64,000 nucleotides of DNA from Plazaster borealis (lineage: Eukaryota; Echinodermata; Asteroidea; Forcipulatida; Labidiasteridae): assembly GCA_021014325.1 (NCBI GenBank), contig CM037461.1, forward strand, positions 24,289,376 to 24,353,375, written 5' to 3'. This document shows, piece after piece, positions 59,101-64,000 of this stretch; the first letter of the stretch is position 1; every line of letters starts with the position of its first letter. Under the pieces are notes generated by a model that saw only the letters and a list, made by a program, of their open reading frames with translations, was not told the DNA's origin and did not search any database. The position numbers were made by a program, and so were the translations under genes.

Positions 59101-62100
59101 TCAAAACAAAGTTTTCCTATTCAATACAATGTATTTTGATTTTAATTATGTGATTCTGGGGCCGATTTCACAAAGAGATAAGACTAGTCTTATCTGGAGT
59201 TAGGACCAGTAACTGGTCTTAACTTAAGACTAGTCCTATCTCTTAGCATTGCCTAGGACTAGTCTTAAATTAGGAAGAGTTTTGTGAAATCGACCCCTGG
59301 ATATCTTATCAGAGTTTTCAACAACACTTCGCAAGCAGCGTCTACAACCGATTGGACATGCAACTAGGTGTGACATTCCACTCTCATTACCTTTGGACAA
59401 AGACCACAAACCTACAGCACCGTACCGTAGAGGCGGAACACTTATGCAAAACCTACCAACAGCAAATTTCTCATGACCTGAGGATGGTTGGTATTGGTTT
59501 GAATCAGCTTTACCAAGCCACTCAAAATGCTAAACAATGGAAATGAACAATTAGCATGTATATGGGATTTAAATCATTGCATAGTGAGGTATCAATGTAC
59601 AATTACTTGCAGTAACACCATGTGTATACTGTGTAGATTTTGTTCTTTGAGAACTTGCTATTTATTCAACTGCTGCAGAGTACATTTCGGAATACGGGAG
59701 ACTAATAAGTTCTGAAAAGAATTGTCCTGCCTATTAACTACTACCTGGGTGGAAGGTAGGAAATCGGCCATGACTATTACTTCCCCATAGAGGACCGATG
59801 GGACTTCTCATTATTAACTTCACCGCGGGGAGTGAGTTCTTAATTTTTTCGACTAGCTTGCTCTAGTCATCGTCATGTAGTCACTGAGCAACGCACATGC
59901 GCTGCACATGCACGGACGTCACCATGATGATGATTTGTTTCTCACTACTAAAGAATTTGATTTCACTCCAGAAAATCTTCCAATCTTTTGAACTCACCAC
60001 AAGACATTTCATCGGAGCTATCCCCACAGTCACCATGATGATGATTTCTTTTTCACTACTAAAGAATTTGATTTCACTCCAGAAAATCTTCCAATCTTTT
60101 GAACTCACCACAAGACATTTCATCGGAGCTATCCCCACAGTCACCATGATGATGATTTCTTTTTCACTACTAAAGAATTTGATTTCACTCCAGAAAATCT
60201 TCCAATCTTTTGAACTCACCACAAGACATTTCATCAGAGCTATCCCCACAGTCGTCTGAGTAGTCACACTTCATGGAGTCCGGGATACACACACTGTTTC
60301 CACAAATAAACTCACAAGGTAAGTCGGGATCAAAATCACAATCCTCAAATGTGATGTCGTCAATGGCAACTGAGTCAGCGATGTTAATTTCATCGGCAAC
60401 AAATTGGATCTGGAATTAAAAAATCAGTTGTTATTTGTTGTAATTTGTTGTAAGCTGTTGTAATTTGATGTAATTTGTTATAATTTGTTGTAATTTTGAA
60501 TTTTGAATTTGTAATTTGTAATCTGTAATCTGTATTCTGTAATCTGTAATTTGTTATTTGTTGTAATTTGTAATTTGTAGATTGTTGTAACTTGTTGTAA
60601 TTTGTTATAATTTGTTGTAATTTTGAATTTTGAATTTGTAATTTGTAATCTGTAATCTGTATTCTGTAATCTGTAATTTGTTATTTGTTGTAATTTGTAA
60701 TTTGTTCTAATTTGTTGTAATTTGTAATTTGTTGCAACAAATTGGATCTGGATTTGAAAAATTAGTTGTTATTTGTTGTATTTTGTTGTGATTTGTTGTA
60801 ATTTGTAATTTGTTGTAATTTGTTGTAATTTGTAATTTGTTGCAACAAATTGGATGTGGAATTGAAAAATTAGTTGTAATTTGTTGTAATTTGGTGTAAG
60901 TTGTTGTAATTTTTTGTAATTTGTAATTTGTAGTTTGTTGTAATTTGTTGCAACTTGTTGTAATTTTTTGAAATTTGTAATTTGTGATTTTTAATTTGTA
61001 ATCTGTAAACTGTAATCTGTATTCTGTAAACTGTAATTTGTAATTTGTAATTTACTGTAATTTGTAATTTGTAATTTGTAATTTGTAGTTTGTTGTAATT
61101 TGTAATTTGTAATCTGTAATCTGTTATCTGTTATCTGTAATCTGTAATTTGTAATTTGTTGTAATTTGTAATTTGTTGTAATTTGTAATTTGTAATCTAT
61201 AATCTGTTATCTGTTATCTGTAATCTGTAATTTGTAATTTGTTGTAATTTGTAATTTGTAATTTGTTGTAATTTGTAATTTGTAATCTGTAATCTGTTAT
61301 CTGTTATCTGTAATTTGAAGTCAGAAATTCATTGTTATTCTATGGTGTTAAAGCAAACCTTAGTTTTTAAGATTAAATCCTTCTTACTCTGAAACTGTTT
61401 CTTCGTCTGCCGATACCGATGTTAGCTTCTTGCCATCGACTCTCTGTCCCACTACCAGTAGGTGACCAGATATCAGCAACATCAGCTGGAGCAAGAGCAT
61501 CGTATGCCTTGACGGACATTCTACCACCGGATAGTATCTTGAAAAAATTAAAAAGAGATAAAGTTTTTTTATTGAAATATATAAATATTTGATCTCGCTT
61601 TGAACGGGGTACATTAACTTGATTGTGCCAACCGTTGGCCGTTTCTACTGCCTTGTACAATGTTAGCAATAGCCCTGGGTATGACGTTGTAATTACACTG
61701 CTCAACTAAACAACGAAATACAATACAATGTTCAACAATGCATTAATAAAGAAATCTAATTTATGTCACTTTATAACGTCCACGTCCTGCAATCTAGTAT
61801 CTATTACCGTGGTATAACACAACAATTGTTGCATGCTGTGTGATGGGGTCCATGGGTTTTGTACACCCTTAGGGGCGAATGGTACCCTCCGCTTTGCCTC
61901 GAGCGCCATTTGCCCCAAAGGGCGTACAAAACACCACGGCCACCATCACATCTGCAGGAATTGTATAGTGTCTTGAACAGAAGGAAAGGGTGTACAAAAC
62001 ACCACGGCCACCATCACATCTGCAGGAATTGTATAGTGTCTTGAACAGAAGGAAAGGGCGTACAAAACACCACGGACACCATCACATCTGCAGGAATTGT

Positions 62101-63357
62101 ATAGTGTCTTGGACAGGAGGTACTGTATGACGGATACTTACATAGTCAACAAACCAGAAACGTAGCGTACAACGAGCGCTGGTTGGTCCAAGTAGAGGGC
62201 TCTCTAGAATAATGGGGCTGATGAAATTACCATTCCCTGTGCTTAACTTCATAAAGAAACCTGAATCAAAACATTGTCAGAATATTAGATTCATTAATCA
62301 AGGAACTCCTTTAAGGTGTCTAAGGTCGTATCCGAATTGGTGGCTACAGCTTCGGCTATGACTGTTGCTAATGCTGTCCTATACTTCACGCATGATGACG
62401 CAGCGATCCAGCTGTAGTCGTAGCTGCAGCTGCCATTTTGGATATGGCCTGAGACTGTAAAGCCCAATTCGTACTTCATAGACCCTTGGCGTTGGCCGCC
62501 ATCGCTGAGGTCAAACAATGGAAATGCGTCTGCATGTATGTGCAGTGCACAGCTCTCAGCCAATAATAGGTCTTCATTGACCTCCGTTGAGGGCGCTGTT
62601 TTGGTCTTGAGATGTCATATTAATAGCGGTCTATTAAATGCAAAGCAAATTTGACTAACAAATTGGCAATGAACAGTTTGCTCAAGCTGAACCATGCTCC
62701 ACTTTTGCGAAACGTTCTGTATTTATCTTATCTTGTTTTACCAGGGTAACCCCATCAGTTGTCAAAGATCTAATCTCTCTGAGGGCCTTGAATGAACACT
62801 ATAGACGATGTGACCTCTGTTTACATTCAAACCGCCCTCTGTTGACAAAACACTGTCCAAGTAATTTCCCGCCGGGCAAGAAGACGCGTACTCATGGTAA
62901 GATTGCGTGTACTTTCATGATGAACGACAAGAAGTTAACGACTAGCTAGCTAACTGGCTGTCAACTACACAAAGGTTTTGCCCGGCCACATGCCCGCGCA
63001 TCATGTTATGGTTTTCAAGTGATGTCGGAGGTCACATCGTCTATACAAGGACAAAAAAAAGAAGCTGTTTATACAATGATTACATACAGTATTTACAAAA
63101 AATTTGCTCAATTAAATATAAAAACAAAAAGAACAAATGAAATCAGGACAAATCCTGAGAAATTGCAGGTCTGCATTATATCATGCTAAATAATGTCAGA
63201 TTAACAGACGTTTCTGTAAACTCAAACTGACCAGATCCTGTTGTGTGATCCCCGCTTGGTATAAGTCCAGCTACTCCTCGTTGACGAGACCAAGCCAAGC
63301 TCCCTGTACTAACATCATTGTAACCACACTGATCCAACATCTCAAAGTCACATGGTC
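22596..63357 (-). CDS. MALRD1-like: Giant MAM/LDL-receptor class A transmembrane receptor, 5' end missing
   Basis: Forty-five exons were placed by splice sites. Their lengths sum to 6,683 bases, and every exon phase agrees, giving 2,226 residues plus a stop. Order: ten units each of one MAM domain followed by one LDL-receptor class A repeat, a 20-residue Ser/Thr/Pro stalk, a transmembrane helix (about residues 2117-2140 of this fragment) and an 86-residue cytoplasmic tail. The tail carries NPAY and FDNPLY. Each unit begins and ends at phase-1 introns, a symmetric layout that permits unit duplication. MALRD1 and MAMDC4 share this MAM/LDLa, single-pass design, and MALRD1 is nearest in size. The role should be surface ligand binding and endocytosis; the ligand is unknown. 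The first exon seen starts inside a codon, so the gene continues beyond the window. Confidence 0.9.
23540..23662. mobile_element. palindromic MITE family 3
   Basis: The left end (GCCATTTTGAGATATGG) and right end (CCATATCTCAAAAAGGC) are inverted repeats around a 70-base centre with CACCCAAATCCTACAGTGCACTCC-type sequence. Related copies are at 32601-32689 and 45550-45620. Confidence 0.7.
24074..24462. repeat. 106-bp tandem repeat, four copies
   Basis: Copies start at 24074, 24180, 24285 and 24391 with AGTCTTCTAAAAGTG and are nearly identical. Located in the intron between the tail exons 24764-24857 and 23398-23457. The open frames it creates on the minus strand are repeat artefacts. Confidence 0.85.
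25000..25215 (-). repeat. tRNA-Asn-like SINE (family A)
   Basis: The minus strand reads GGGCTAGATAGCTCAGTTGG (box A), GGCATGTTAATC at the anticodon position, and CGCAGGTTCAAGTCC (box B). The family tail follows. The full layout is clearest at 63420-63710. Confidence 0.75.
26595..26700 (-). repeat. tRNA-like SINE head
   Basis: The minus strand has GTTGACTCAGTTGGTACAGC (box A) and GTGGGTGCGAATCC (box B). The acceptor-arm ends do not pair, so it is not a functional tRNA. A SINE-like body with CCTTGTGATGTTAGGC follows on the other side at 26745-27060. Confidence 0.5.
27262..27300 (+). ncRNA. hammerhead ribozyme motif, minimal stem III
   Basis: In order: GCCU (27262-27265, stem I), CUGACGA (27266-27272, conserved core), GGUCC (27274-27278) pairing with GGAUC (27284-27288) as stem II, GAAA (27289-27292, core), GCUA (27293-27296, very short stem III and UA cleavage position), AGGC (27297-27300, stem I). 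All conserved hammerhead core positions are present and both stems pair, stem II with one G-U. Cleavage would fall after A27296. Such type I hammerheads with tiny stem III are known from Penelope-like elements and animal retrozymes. It lies in the intron before the tenth LDLa exon of the receptor gene, on the opposite strand. Activity is inferred from sequence only. Confidence 0.65.
27445..29486 (-). CDS. MAM domain 10 and LDLa repeat 10
   Basis: Exons 29364-29486, 28509-28657, 27975-28179 and 27445-27606. MAM motifs: [30 protein letters not shown] and [12 protein letters not shown]. After a Pro/Thr linker ([11 protein letters not shown]) comes an LDLa repeat in which the last acidic cluster is stretched: [14 protein letters not shown], then seven residues to the final Cys. 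The calcium site is probably retained. A 145-bp partial copy of the last exon's acceptor side lies upstream at 27661-27780. A LINE fragment sits between the first two exons. Confidence 0.88.
27661..27785 (-). repeat. duplicated acceptor side of LDLa exon 10
   Basis: Copy of the exon 27445-27606 acceptor (CTATAG then ATACACCGG) and the first two thirds of the exon, displaced by 145 bases. It keeps a plausible acceptor but has no donor, so it is a decoy fragment. Confidence 0.75.
27790..27920 (-). repeat. tRNA-derived SINE, family B
   Basis: The minus strand has GTTGGCATAGTGGTATC (box A) and CGGTTCAAATCCTG (box B), followed by CACTATGTGGATTGGG and GTTTTCAGTCCCTACC. The best copy of the family besides 34900-35030. 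Confidence 0.6.
28230..28490. repeat. 136-bp direct duplication in an intron
   Basis: The block starting ATTTCTGGTAATGAAACCAA occurs at about 28231 and again about 136 bases later, with a few substitutions. No exon sequence is included. Confidence 0.75.
28860..29345 (+). mobile_element. 5'-truncated L2/CR1-like LINE end
   Basis: Contains the end of a reverse-transcriptase protein: [36 protein letters not shown] and IRQSP. A shifted frame just upstream contains [17 protein letters not shown], so there is at least one frameshift. It ends with TTGATTGA repeats, a typical 3' terminus. Inserted in a receptor intron in opposite orientation; non-functional. Confidence 0.85.
29860..30010 (-). repeat. 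hammerhead-like family 5 copy
   Basis: The minus strand carries GCCTTCGAGAAAGACTCTGC, then GGGTCAAAACGTCAGG, followed by the family tail ending in GCAACAACTAATTC. It is one of the most complete examples of the monomer. The standard CUGANGA core is replaced, so activity is doubtful. Confidence 0.5.
30184..33156 (-). CDS. MAM domain 9 and LDLa repeat 9
   Basis: Exons 33022-33156, 32212-32393, 31432-31600 and 30184-30306. MAM motifs: [33 protein letters not shown] and [14 protein letters not shown]. The LDLa repeat is canonical, with [16 protein letters not shown]. The third exon begins inside the part of the domain that is exon 3 in other units, and the donor after 32212 is GTTTGT, weaker than the rest. 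Confidence 0.85.
32601..32689. mobile_element. palindromic MITE family 3
   Basis: TAGCCTTTTTGAGATATGG at the left and the inverse CCACCATATC at the right. The outer right end is cut by the SINE that starts at 32690. Confidence 0.65.
32690..32905 (+). repeat. tRNA Ser/Leu-like SINE
   Basis: GTCGTGGCCGAGCGGTTAAG (box A) and GGATTCGAGTCCTGG (box B) with a class II-like long variable region. A body follows with GTCCTTGACCAAGAT. The acceptor ends do not pair, so this is not a tRNA gene. It abuts MITE family 3. Confidence 0.7.
33401..36120 (-). CDS. MAM domain 8 and LDLa repeat 8
   Basis: Exons 35974-36120, 35159-35256, 34227-34397, 33717-33800 and 33401-33557. MAM motifs: [33 protein letters not shown] and [13 protein letters not shown]. 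The LDLa repeat ends with [13 protein letters not shown]. LDLa is on its own exon, as in units 2 and 4. A 184-bp duplication upstream copies the third exon's acceptor side (34478-34580). Confidence 0.88.
33959..33997 (+). ncRNA. hammerhead-like motif
   Basis: CUGAAGA (33959-33965), GAGCAG (33967-33972) pairing with CUGUUC (33979-33984) around an AGUAUA loop, GAAA (33985-33988) and CGUC (33989-33992). The core is complete and stem II pairs with one G-U. The flanks do not form a clear stem I, so this copy may be truncated or inactive. Confidence 0.5.
34478..34660 (-). repeat. 184-bp duplication of an exon acceptor side
   Basis: Direct copy of 34294-34477. It includes about 100 bases of exon 34227-34397 and its acceptor (GATCAG then GTTCGTTTTTGG). 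The copied exon part stays open until a TAG near its end. No donor is present. Confidence 0.85.
34900..35035 (-). repeat. tRNA-derived SINE, family B
   Basis: The minus strand has GGGTTGGTGTAGTGGTATC (box A) and GTTTGAATCCCGC (box B) followed by GGATTGGGTTTTCAGTCCC. Copy of the element at 27790-27920. Confidence 0.6.
35287..35661 (-). mobile_element. MITE family 1, TTAA on both sides
   Basis: TTAA at 35287 and 35658, with ends AGGCATCGTACACGTTTGG and CCAAACGTGTACAGTGCC. It is inserted 30 bases upstream of exon 35159-35256, very close to its acceptor. Confidence 0.87.
36430..36690. repeat. dispersed repeat family 4
   Basis: Starts GCCAAATTCTATGGCTCTG and contains CCGCCAAATTCTGCGCCTGC and GCTAGCTGTGTAAG. 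Similar copies are at 37355-37560 and 45738-45965. It contains imperfect internal inverted repeats and no coding part. Confidence 0.6.
37109..38619 (-). CDS. MAM domain 7 and LDLa repeat 7
   Basis: Exons 38482-38619, 37747-37997 and 37109-37316. MAM motifs: [39 protein letters not shown] and [11 protein letters not shown]. The LDLa repeat is [13 protein letters not shown] to [16 protein letters not shown], with all six cysteines and acidic residues. Unlike unit 8 it uses one long exon for the middle of the MAM domain and fuses LDLa to the last MAM segment. Confidence 0.9.
38195..38362 (-). repeat. tRNA-like SINE
   Basis: The minus strand has TCGTGGCTGAGCGGTTTAG (box A) and GTGGGTTTGAATCCTG (box B). 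The body has GTGTCCTTGAGCAAGACAC and CCCAAGGGGTAAATGGG. One of the better preserved copies. Confidence 0.65.
38816..41227 (-). CDS. MAM domain 6 and LDLa repeat 6
   Basis: Exons 41072-41227, 40449-40546, 39381-39551 and 38816-39068. MAM motifs: [36 protein letters not shown] and [14 protein letters not shown] Pro/Thr/Val linker ([12 protein letters not shown]) separates the MAM from LDLa (CSGGEFYC to [16 protein letters not shown]), all on one exon. The first exon uses the acceptor CATATAG followed by TAAGCAG, which keeps the frame. Confidence 0.9.
39868..39911 (-). ncRNA. hammerhead ribozyme motif, best copy
   Basis: Read on the minus strand: UCUC (39910-39907, stem I), CUGAAGA (39906-39900, core), C, GAGCAG (39898-39893) and CUGCUC (39886-39881) forming a perfect 6-bp stem II around an AGUUUA loop, GAAA (39880-39877, core), CAUU (39876-39873, minimal stem III and UU cleavage position), GAGA (39872-39869, stem I). 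Every core position of a type I hammerhead is present. An inverse copy follows at 39930-39975 (+), so the two can also pair with each other. Located in the intron before receptor exon 39381-39551; activity is inferred. Confidence 0.65.
41270..41390. repeat. inverted pair of hammerhead-like elements
   Basis: The left arm reads CTGATGTTTCGACCCTAACA; the right arm reads TAGAGTCGAAACATCAGGCC after AGCCTTCAAGAAAGACTCTG. The arms are inverse copies separated by a short spacer near 41325. Confidence 0.6.
41535..44488 (-). CDS. MAM domain 5 and LDLa repeat 5
   Basis: Exons 44342-44488, 43027-43292 and 41535-41748. MAM motifs: [47 protein letters not shown] and [12 protein letters not shown]. The LDLa repeat has [10 protein letters not shown] then [18 protein letters not shown]. 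The donor of the middle exon (GTAACT) opens directly onto the 43-bp satellite. Confidence 0.9.
41945..43020. repeat. 43-bp minisatellite, about 25 copies
   Basis: The unit reads GGGATAAGATGGGTTGC followed by one of two variants, CTAGTCACC or GTTGTTAGC, then AATAACAGG. The two variants are interspersed. The array fills the intron between receptor exons 43027-43292 and 41535-41748 and ends at the donor of the former. The unit resembles the donor-flanking sequence itself. Confidence 0.92.
43535..43635 (+). repeat. hammerhead-like family 5 copy
   Basis: AGCCTTCCAGAAAGACTCTG, then TAGGTCGAAATGTTGGCC. It is preceded by the conserved leader with CCAGTATACCTGTTTATGTG, also seen inverted at 29985-30003. 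Confidence 0.5.
44838..47520 (-). CDS. MAM domain 4 and LDLa repeat 4
   Basis: Exons 47389-47520, 46617-46705, 46113-46277, 45362-45491 and 44838-44963. MAM motifs: [37 protein letters not shown] and [12 protein letters not shown]. The last MAM exon ends in a Thr/Pro/Val linker. The LDLa repeat reads [13 protein letters not shown] then [13 protein letters not shown]. The acidic residue usually just before the fifth Cys is Gln here, which may weaken calcium binding. Confidence 0.88.
45738..45965. repeat. dispersed repeat family 4
   Basis: TTTCATGGCTCTGCTTACCG start and AGCAGAGCCATGAAATTGCG end form a terminal inverted repeat. The interior matches 36430-36690 and 37355-37560. Confidence 0.65.
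46538..46571 (-). ncRNA. hammerhead-like motif with strong stem II
   Basis: Minus strand: AUGACGA (46571-46565; first core base A instead of C), CGGACAG (46564-46558) pairing with CUGUCCG around an AGUAUC loop, GAAA (46545-46542), CGUU (46541-46538). Stem I is not evident, so this is probably a 5'-truncated copy. Confidence 0.45.
48119..54635 (-). CDS. MAM domain 3 and LDLa repeat 3
   Basis: Exons 54492-54635, 53704-53966 and 48119-48332. MAM motifs: [37 protein letters not shown] and [11 protein letters not shown]. The LDLa repeat ends [16 protein letters not shown]: there is one more cysteine than the usual six, directly after the fifth. The 5.4-kb intron before the last exon holds the 54-bp satellite and a MITE. 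Confidence 0.88.
48358..48678 (-). mobile_element. MITE family 1, internally deleted
   Basis: TTAA at 48358, ends AGGCATCGTACACATTTGG and CCAAACGTGTACAGTGCC. The central hairpin region is missing, and the right TTAA has become CTAA. It begins 26 bases from exon 48119-48332, on the acceptor side. Confidence 0.8.
49020..53675 (-). repeat. 54-bp minisatellite, about 85 copies
   Basis: The unit is 54 bases, a multiple of three, so on the minus strand it reads as an open 18-residue repeat, [18 protein letters not shown]. This gives two stop-free runs of over 700 codons split by 53-base units near 49311 and 51524. It lies wholly inside an intron: exon 53704-53966 has a good donor at its end, and reading through hits a stop in the exon frame before the array. 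Variants such as GNLNSP, GNLSPS and GFGNLN cluster along the array. It is not considered a protein gene. Confidence 0.95.
54183..54330 (+). repeat. tRNA-Asn-like SINE (family A)
   Basis: GATAGCTCAGTTGGTAG (box A), GGCATGTTAAACC at the anticodon position, and TTGGTTCAAATCCCGC (box B). It then carries CTAGTCAATTGGTTCAACCC and part of the family tail. Confidence 0.7.
55205..55335 (+). repeat. hammerhead-like family 5 copy, decayed
   Basis: TTTAGCCTTTGATAAAGACT and GCTTAGGTCC, then the family tail with TTGGTAAGCAGTTTG and CAACTCATTCC. Confidence 0.4.
55357..58808 (-). CDS. MAM domain 2 and LDLa repeat 2
   Basis: Exons 58671-58808, 57939-58033, 57035-57199, 56515-56644 and 55357-55464. MAM motifs: [48 protein letters not shown] and [12 protein letters not shown]. 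LDLa is on a separate exon: [15 protein letters not shown] to [16 protein letters not shown], canonical. Upstream of the third exon its acceptor region is repeated about eight times. Confidence 0.9.
55546..55850 (+). repeat. tRNA Ser/Leu-like SINE, long body
   Basis: TAAGCGGTCAAGTG (box A), GTGGGTTCGAGTCCTGG (box B), then the body with GGGACGTAAAGCCGTAGGTC and AAGAACCCAGTTACAC. The end is an AT-rich tail, AATAAATAAATAAAA. The most complete copy of this family here. Confidence 0.75.
57170..57800 (-). repeat. acceptor-side exon fragment repeated about eight times
   Basis: GATCCATACATACGATACC-type blocks start at about 57171 (the real exon), 57259, 57351, 57440, 57536, 57586, 57673 and 57762, mostly about 89 bases apart. 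Each copy carries the first codons of exon 57035-57199 plus its acceptor and upstream intron. Divergence increases away from the real exon. Confidence 0.85.
58080..58345 (+). repeat. SINE family A tail plus next head
   Basis: Contains TTCCTTGTGGTTTATT, TTGAAATAAAAAGTTGCATC, GGCTTCTGACTGGC and CCCCGAACAAAAG. It then has a partial new head with ACATTAGGGCTAGA and AGGTCTCAGGTTC. This suggests a tandem or dimeric SINE. Confidence 0.6.
58841..59070 (-). repeat. 122-bp tandem dimer of hammerhead-like monomers
   Basis: Two copies start at 58841 and 58963 with GAAAATAGAATTAGCTGTTG and are almost identical over 100 bases. Each carries GCCTGATGTTTCGACCC or GCCTGACGTTTCGACCC. On the minus strand each has stem I-like GCCT/AGGC, a stem II and GAAACRTC. 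Head-to-tail dimers are expected of elements that pass through circular RNA. Confidence 0.7.
59158..59300. repeat. palindromic interspersed repeat
   Basis: Starts GGGGCCGATTTCACAAAGAG and ends TTTTGTGAAATCGACCCC, a clear terminal inverted repeat. Short palindromes of AGACTAGTCT type lie within. Confidence 0.75.
59600..59880 (-). repeat. hammerhead-like family 6 element
   Basis: Shares AGTAACACCATG at one end and GGGACTTCTC...ATTAACTTCAC with the copy at 31650-31860. At its minus-strand 5' end is AUGACGA (59876-59870), GACUAG pairing perfectly with CUAGUC around an AGCAAG loop, then GAAA (59850-59847). The bases after GAAA are A-rich rather than CGUC, so activity is unlikely. Confidence 0.45.
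59920..60250. repeat. 111-bp triplication of an exon donor region
   Basis: Copies begin at 59920, 60031 and 60142 (CACCATGATGATGATTT). Each includes the last 30 or so bases of exon 60220-60409 and the donor GTGAGTTC, so donors recur at 60219, 60108 and 59997. Use of a downstream donor would meet an early stop in the exon frame. Confidence 0.88.
60220..63357 (-). CDS. MAM domain 1 (of those visible) and LDLa repeat 1
   Basis: Exons 63232-63357, 62142-62260, 61388-61537 and 60220-60409. MAM motifs: [48 protein letters not shown] and [11 protein letters not shown]. The LDLa repeat is fused on the last exon: [13 protein letters not shown] then [13 protein letters not shown]. The first exon begins with two bases completing a codon of an exon outside the window. 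The donor after 63232 is GTCAGT. Confidence 0.88.
60415..61320. repeat. TAATTTGT-rich satellite
   Basis: About 900 bases built from TGTAATTTGT, TTGTTGTAATT and CTGTAATCTGT words with no fixed long period. Two inserts at 60734 and 60842 (GCAACAAATTGGAT plus following bases) are copies of the acceptor side of exon 60220-60409. Confidence 0.9.
61955..62115. repeat. short tandem repeat near a MAM exon
   Basis: A block of about 68 bases with GGGCGTACAAAACACCACGG and CATCTGCAGGAATTG occurs three times at 61920-62105. It lies 27 bases from the donor of exon 62142-62260. Confidence 0.75.
62799..63045. mobile_element. short element with terminal inverted repeats
   Basis: Ends TATAGACGATGTGACCT and AGGTCACATCGTCTATA are perfect inverses about 230 bases apart. 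The interior has no open frame and is more GC-rich than the intron around it. Located in the intron between the first two receptor exons seen. Confidence 0.7.
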
Positions 63358-64000
63358 CTGTAACCACAACAAGATCACAAAAGAAAATAAGAATTGAAAT
63401 AAATGAAAACAGACAAGATTATGTTTAGATGACTCAATTGGTAGAGTGCCAGCACATTAACCCGGAGGTCGCACGTTCACGTCCTGCTCTAGTCAATTTT
63501 TCTTTGTTCACCCTAATTTTTTTACAAATTTACCCAGTTAGTTTTCCTTGTGGTTTATTCTCGATATTTGAAATAAAAAGTTGCATCCCCCTTTGGAGAT
63601 CCCTCTGCTGCCACATTCCAGGTTGTATTGTTAACTTGGGTGCGATACTGGCAGTTACAGGTTGTTTGGCTTCTGACTGGCACCCCCGAACAAAGTTTAA
63701 AGAGCATTCCTGTTAACAATTTTTTCGCTCAAGTAGCTGTTTAACCCTTTAGAGACCATTCATTTCTGTATAATCATCACAAAACGCCCTGACATTGCTA
63801 ATAATTGTTCATTTCTTTAATCAAATTTGTCAGTAAAAATGTCAACAGAAATAACATGAAACAGAAAATTTTGTTTTGTGTTTAACATAATACATTACAA
63901 AATTTGACATCCGAACATGACCTTTACTTTGACCTCTCTATGTGAATGGAAGTAGGTCAAACCTAGTGGCTGTTTACGGCTGCTGTGGTCATTTTGGTAC
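63358..64000. other. receptor intron with a SINE, no exon seen
   Basis: A tRNA-Asn-like SINE fills 63420-63715 (+). The remaining bases show no MAM or LDLa exon on the minus strand, so the next upstream exon is outside the window. Confidence 0.55.
63420..63715 (+). repeat. tRNA-Asn-like SINE, fullest copy of family A
   Basis: GATGACTCAATTGGTAG (box A), GCACATTAACCCGG (anticodon region), CGCACGTTCACGTCC (box B), then CTAGTCAATTTTTCTTTG. The tail follows, with CCTTGTGGTTTATTC, GATATTTGAAATAAAAAG and GACTGGCACCCCCGAAC. About 290 bases. Confidence 0.78.

Noticed and set aside
59881..60267. Overlapping open frames of about 120 codons on both strands
   Set aside because: They are read through the 111-bp triplication in frames other than that of the LDLa exon.

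Overview
This is a eukaryotic genomic window: every gene is split into short exons with GT/AG introns, and the intergenic and intronic DNA is AT-rich and full of small interspersed repeats. Protein content and repeat types suggest a marine deuterostome invertebrate, most likely an echinoderm such as a sea star. That taxonomic placement is inference.

Layout. At 4355-5974 (+) lies a complete three-exon gene for protein kish (TMEM167). A divergent candidate exon of unknown identity sits just upstream at 3620-3785 (-). At 9253-12651 (-) are five well-supported exons of MTHFSD, with a possible first coding exon at 14359-14380. At 15098-15315 (+) is a broken Ly6/uPAR-type exon, and at 16739-20377 (+) an intact three-exon, 140-residue Ly6/uPAR-like GPI-anchored protein. 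From 22596 to 63357 (-) runs one very large gene: I can place 45 exons that join in frame into at least 2,226 residues. They encode ten consecutive MAM + LDL-receptor class A modules, a Ser/Thr/Pro stalk, one transmembrane helix and a tail with NPAY and FDNPLY internalisation motifs. It resembles MALRD1 (and MAMDC4/endotubin) and continues 5' beyond the window. The three small genes are unrelated to it.

Repeats. Two TTAA-flanked MITE families, a third palindromic MITE, several tRNA-derived SINE families and two 5'-truncated LINE tails are scattered through introns and intergenic DNA. Intronic satellites in the large gene include a 54-bp array of about 85 copies (49.0-53.7 kb, open on the minus strand but not a gene), a 43-bp array (41.9-43.0 kb) and a TAATTTGT-rich tract (60.4-61.3 kb).

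Most interesting. (1) Many short interspersed elements contain hammerhead-ribozyme-like motifs with very short stem III. The copies at 27262-27300 (+) and 39868-39911 (-) keep the full CUGANGA...GAAA core with pairing stems I and II, and stem II covaries between copies. Several copies lie as inverted pairs and one as a 122-bp tandem dimer, as expected of retrozyme-like or Penelope-associated elements. (2) At least six tandem duplications in the receptor gene span exon-intron junctions and multiply splice sites. (3) The receptor's exon structure suggests growth by two-module duplications.
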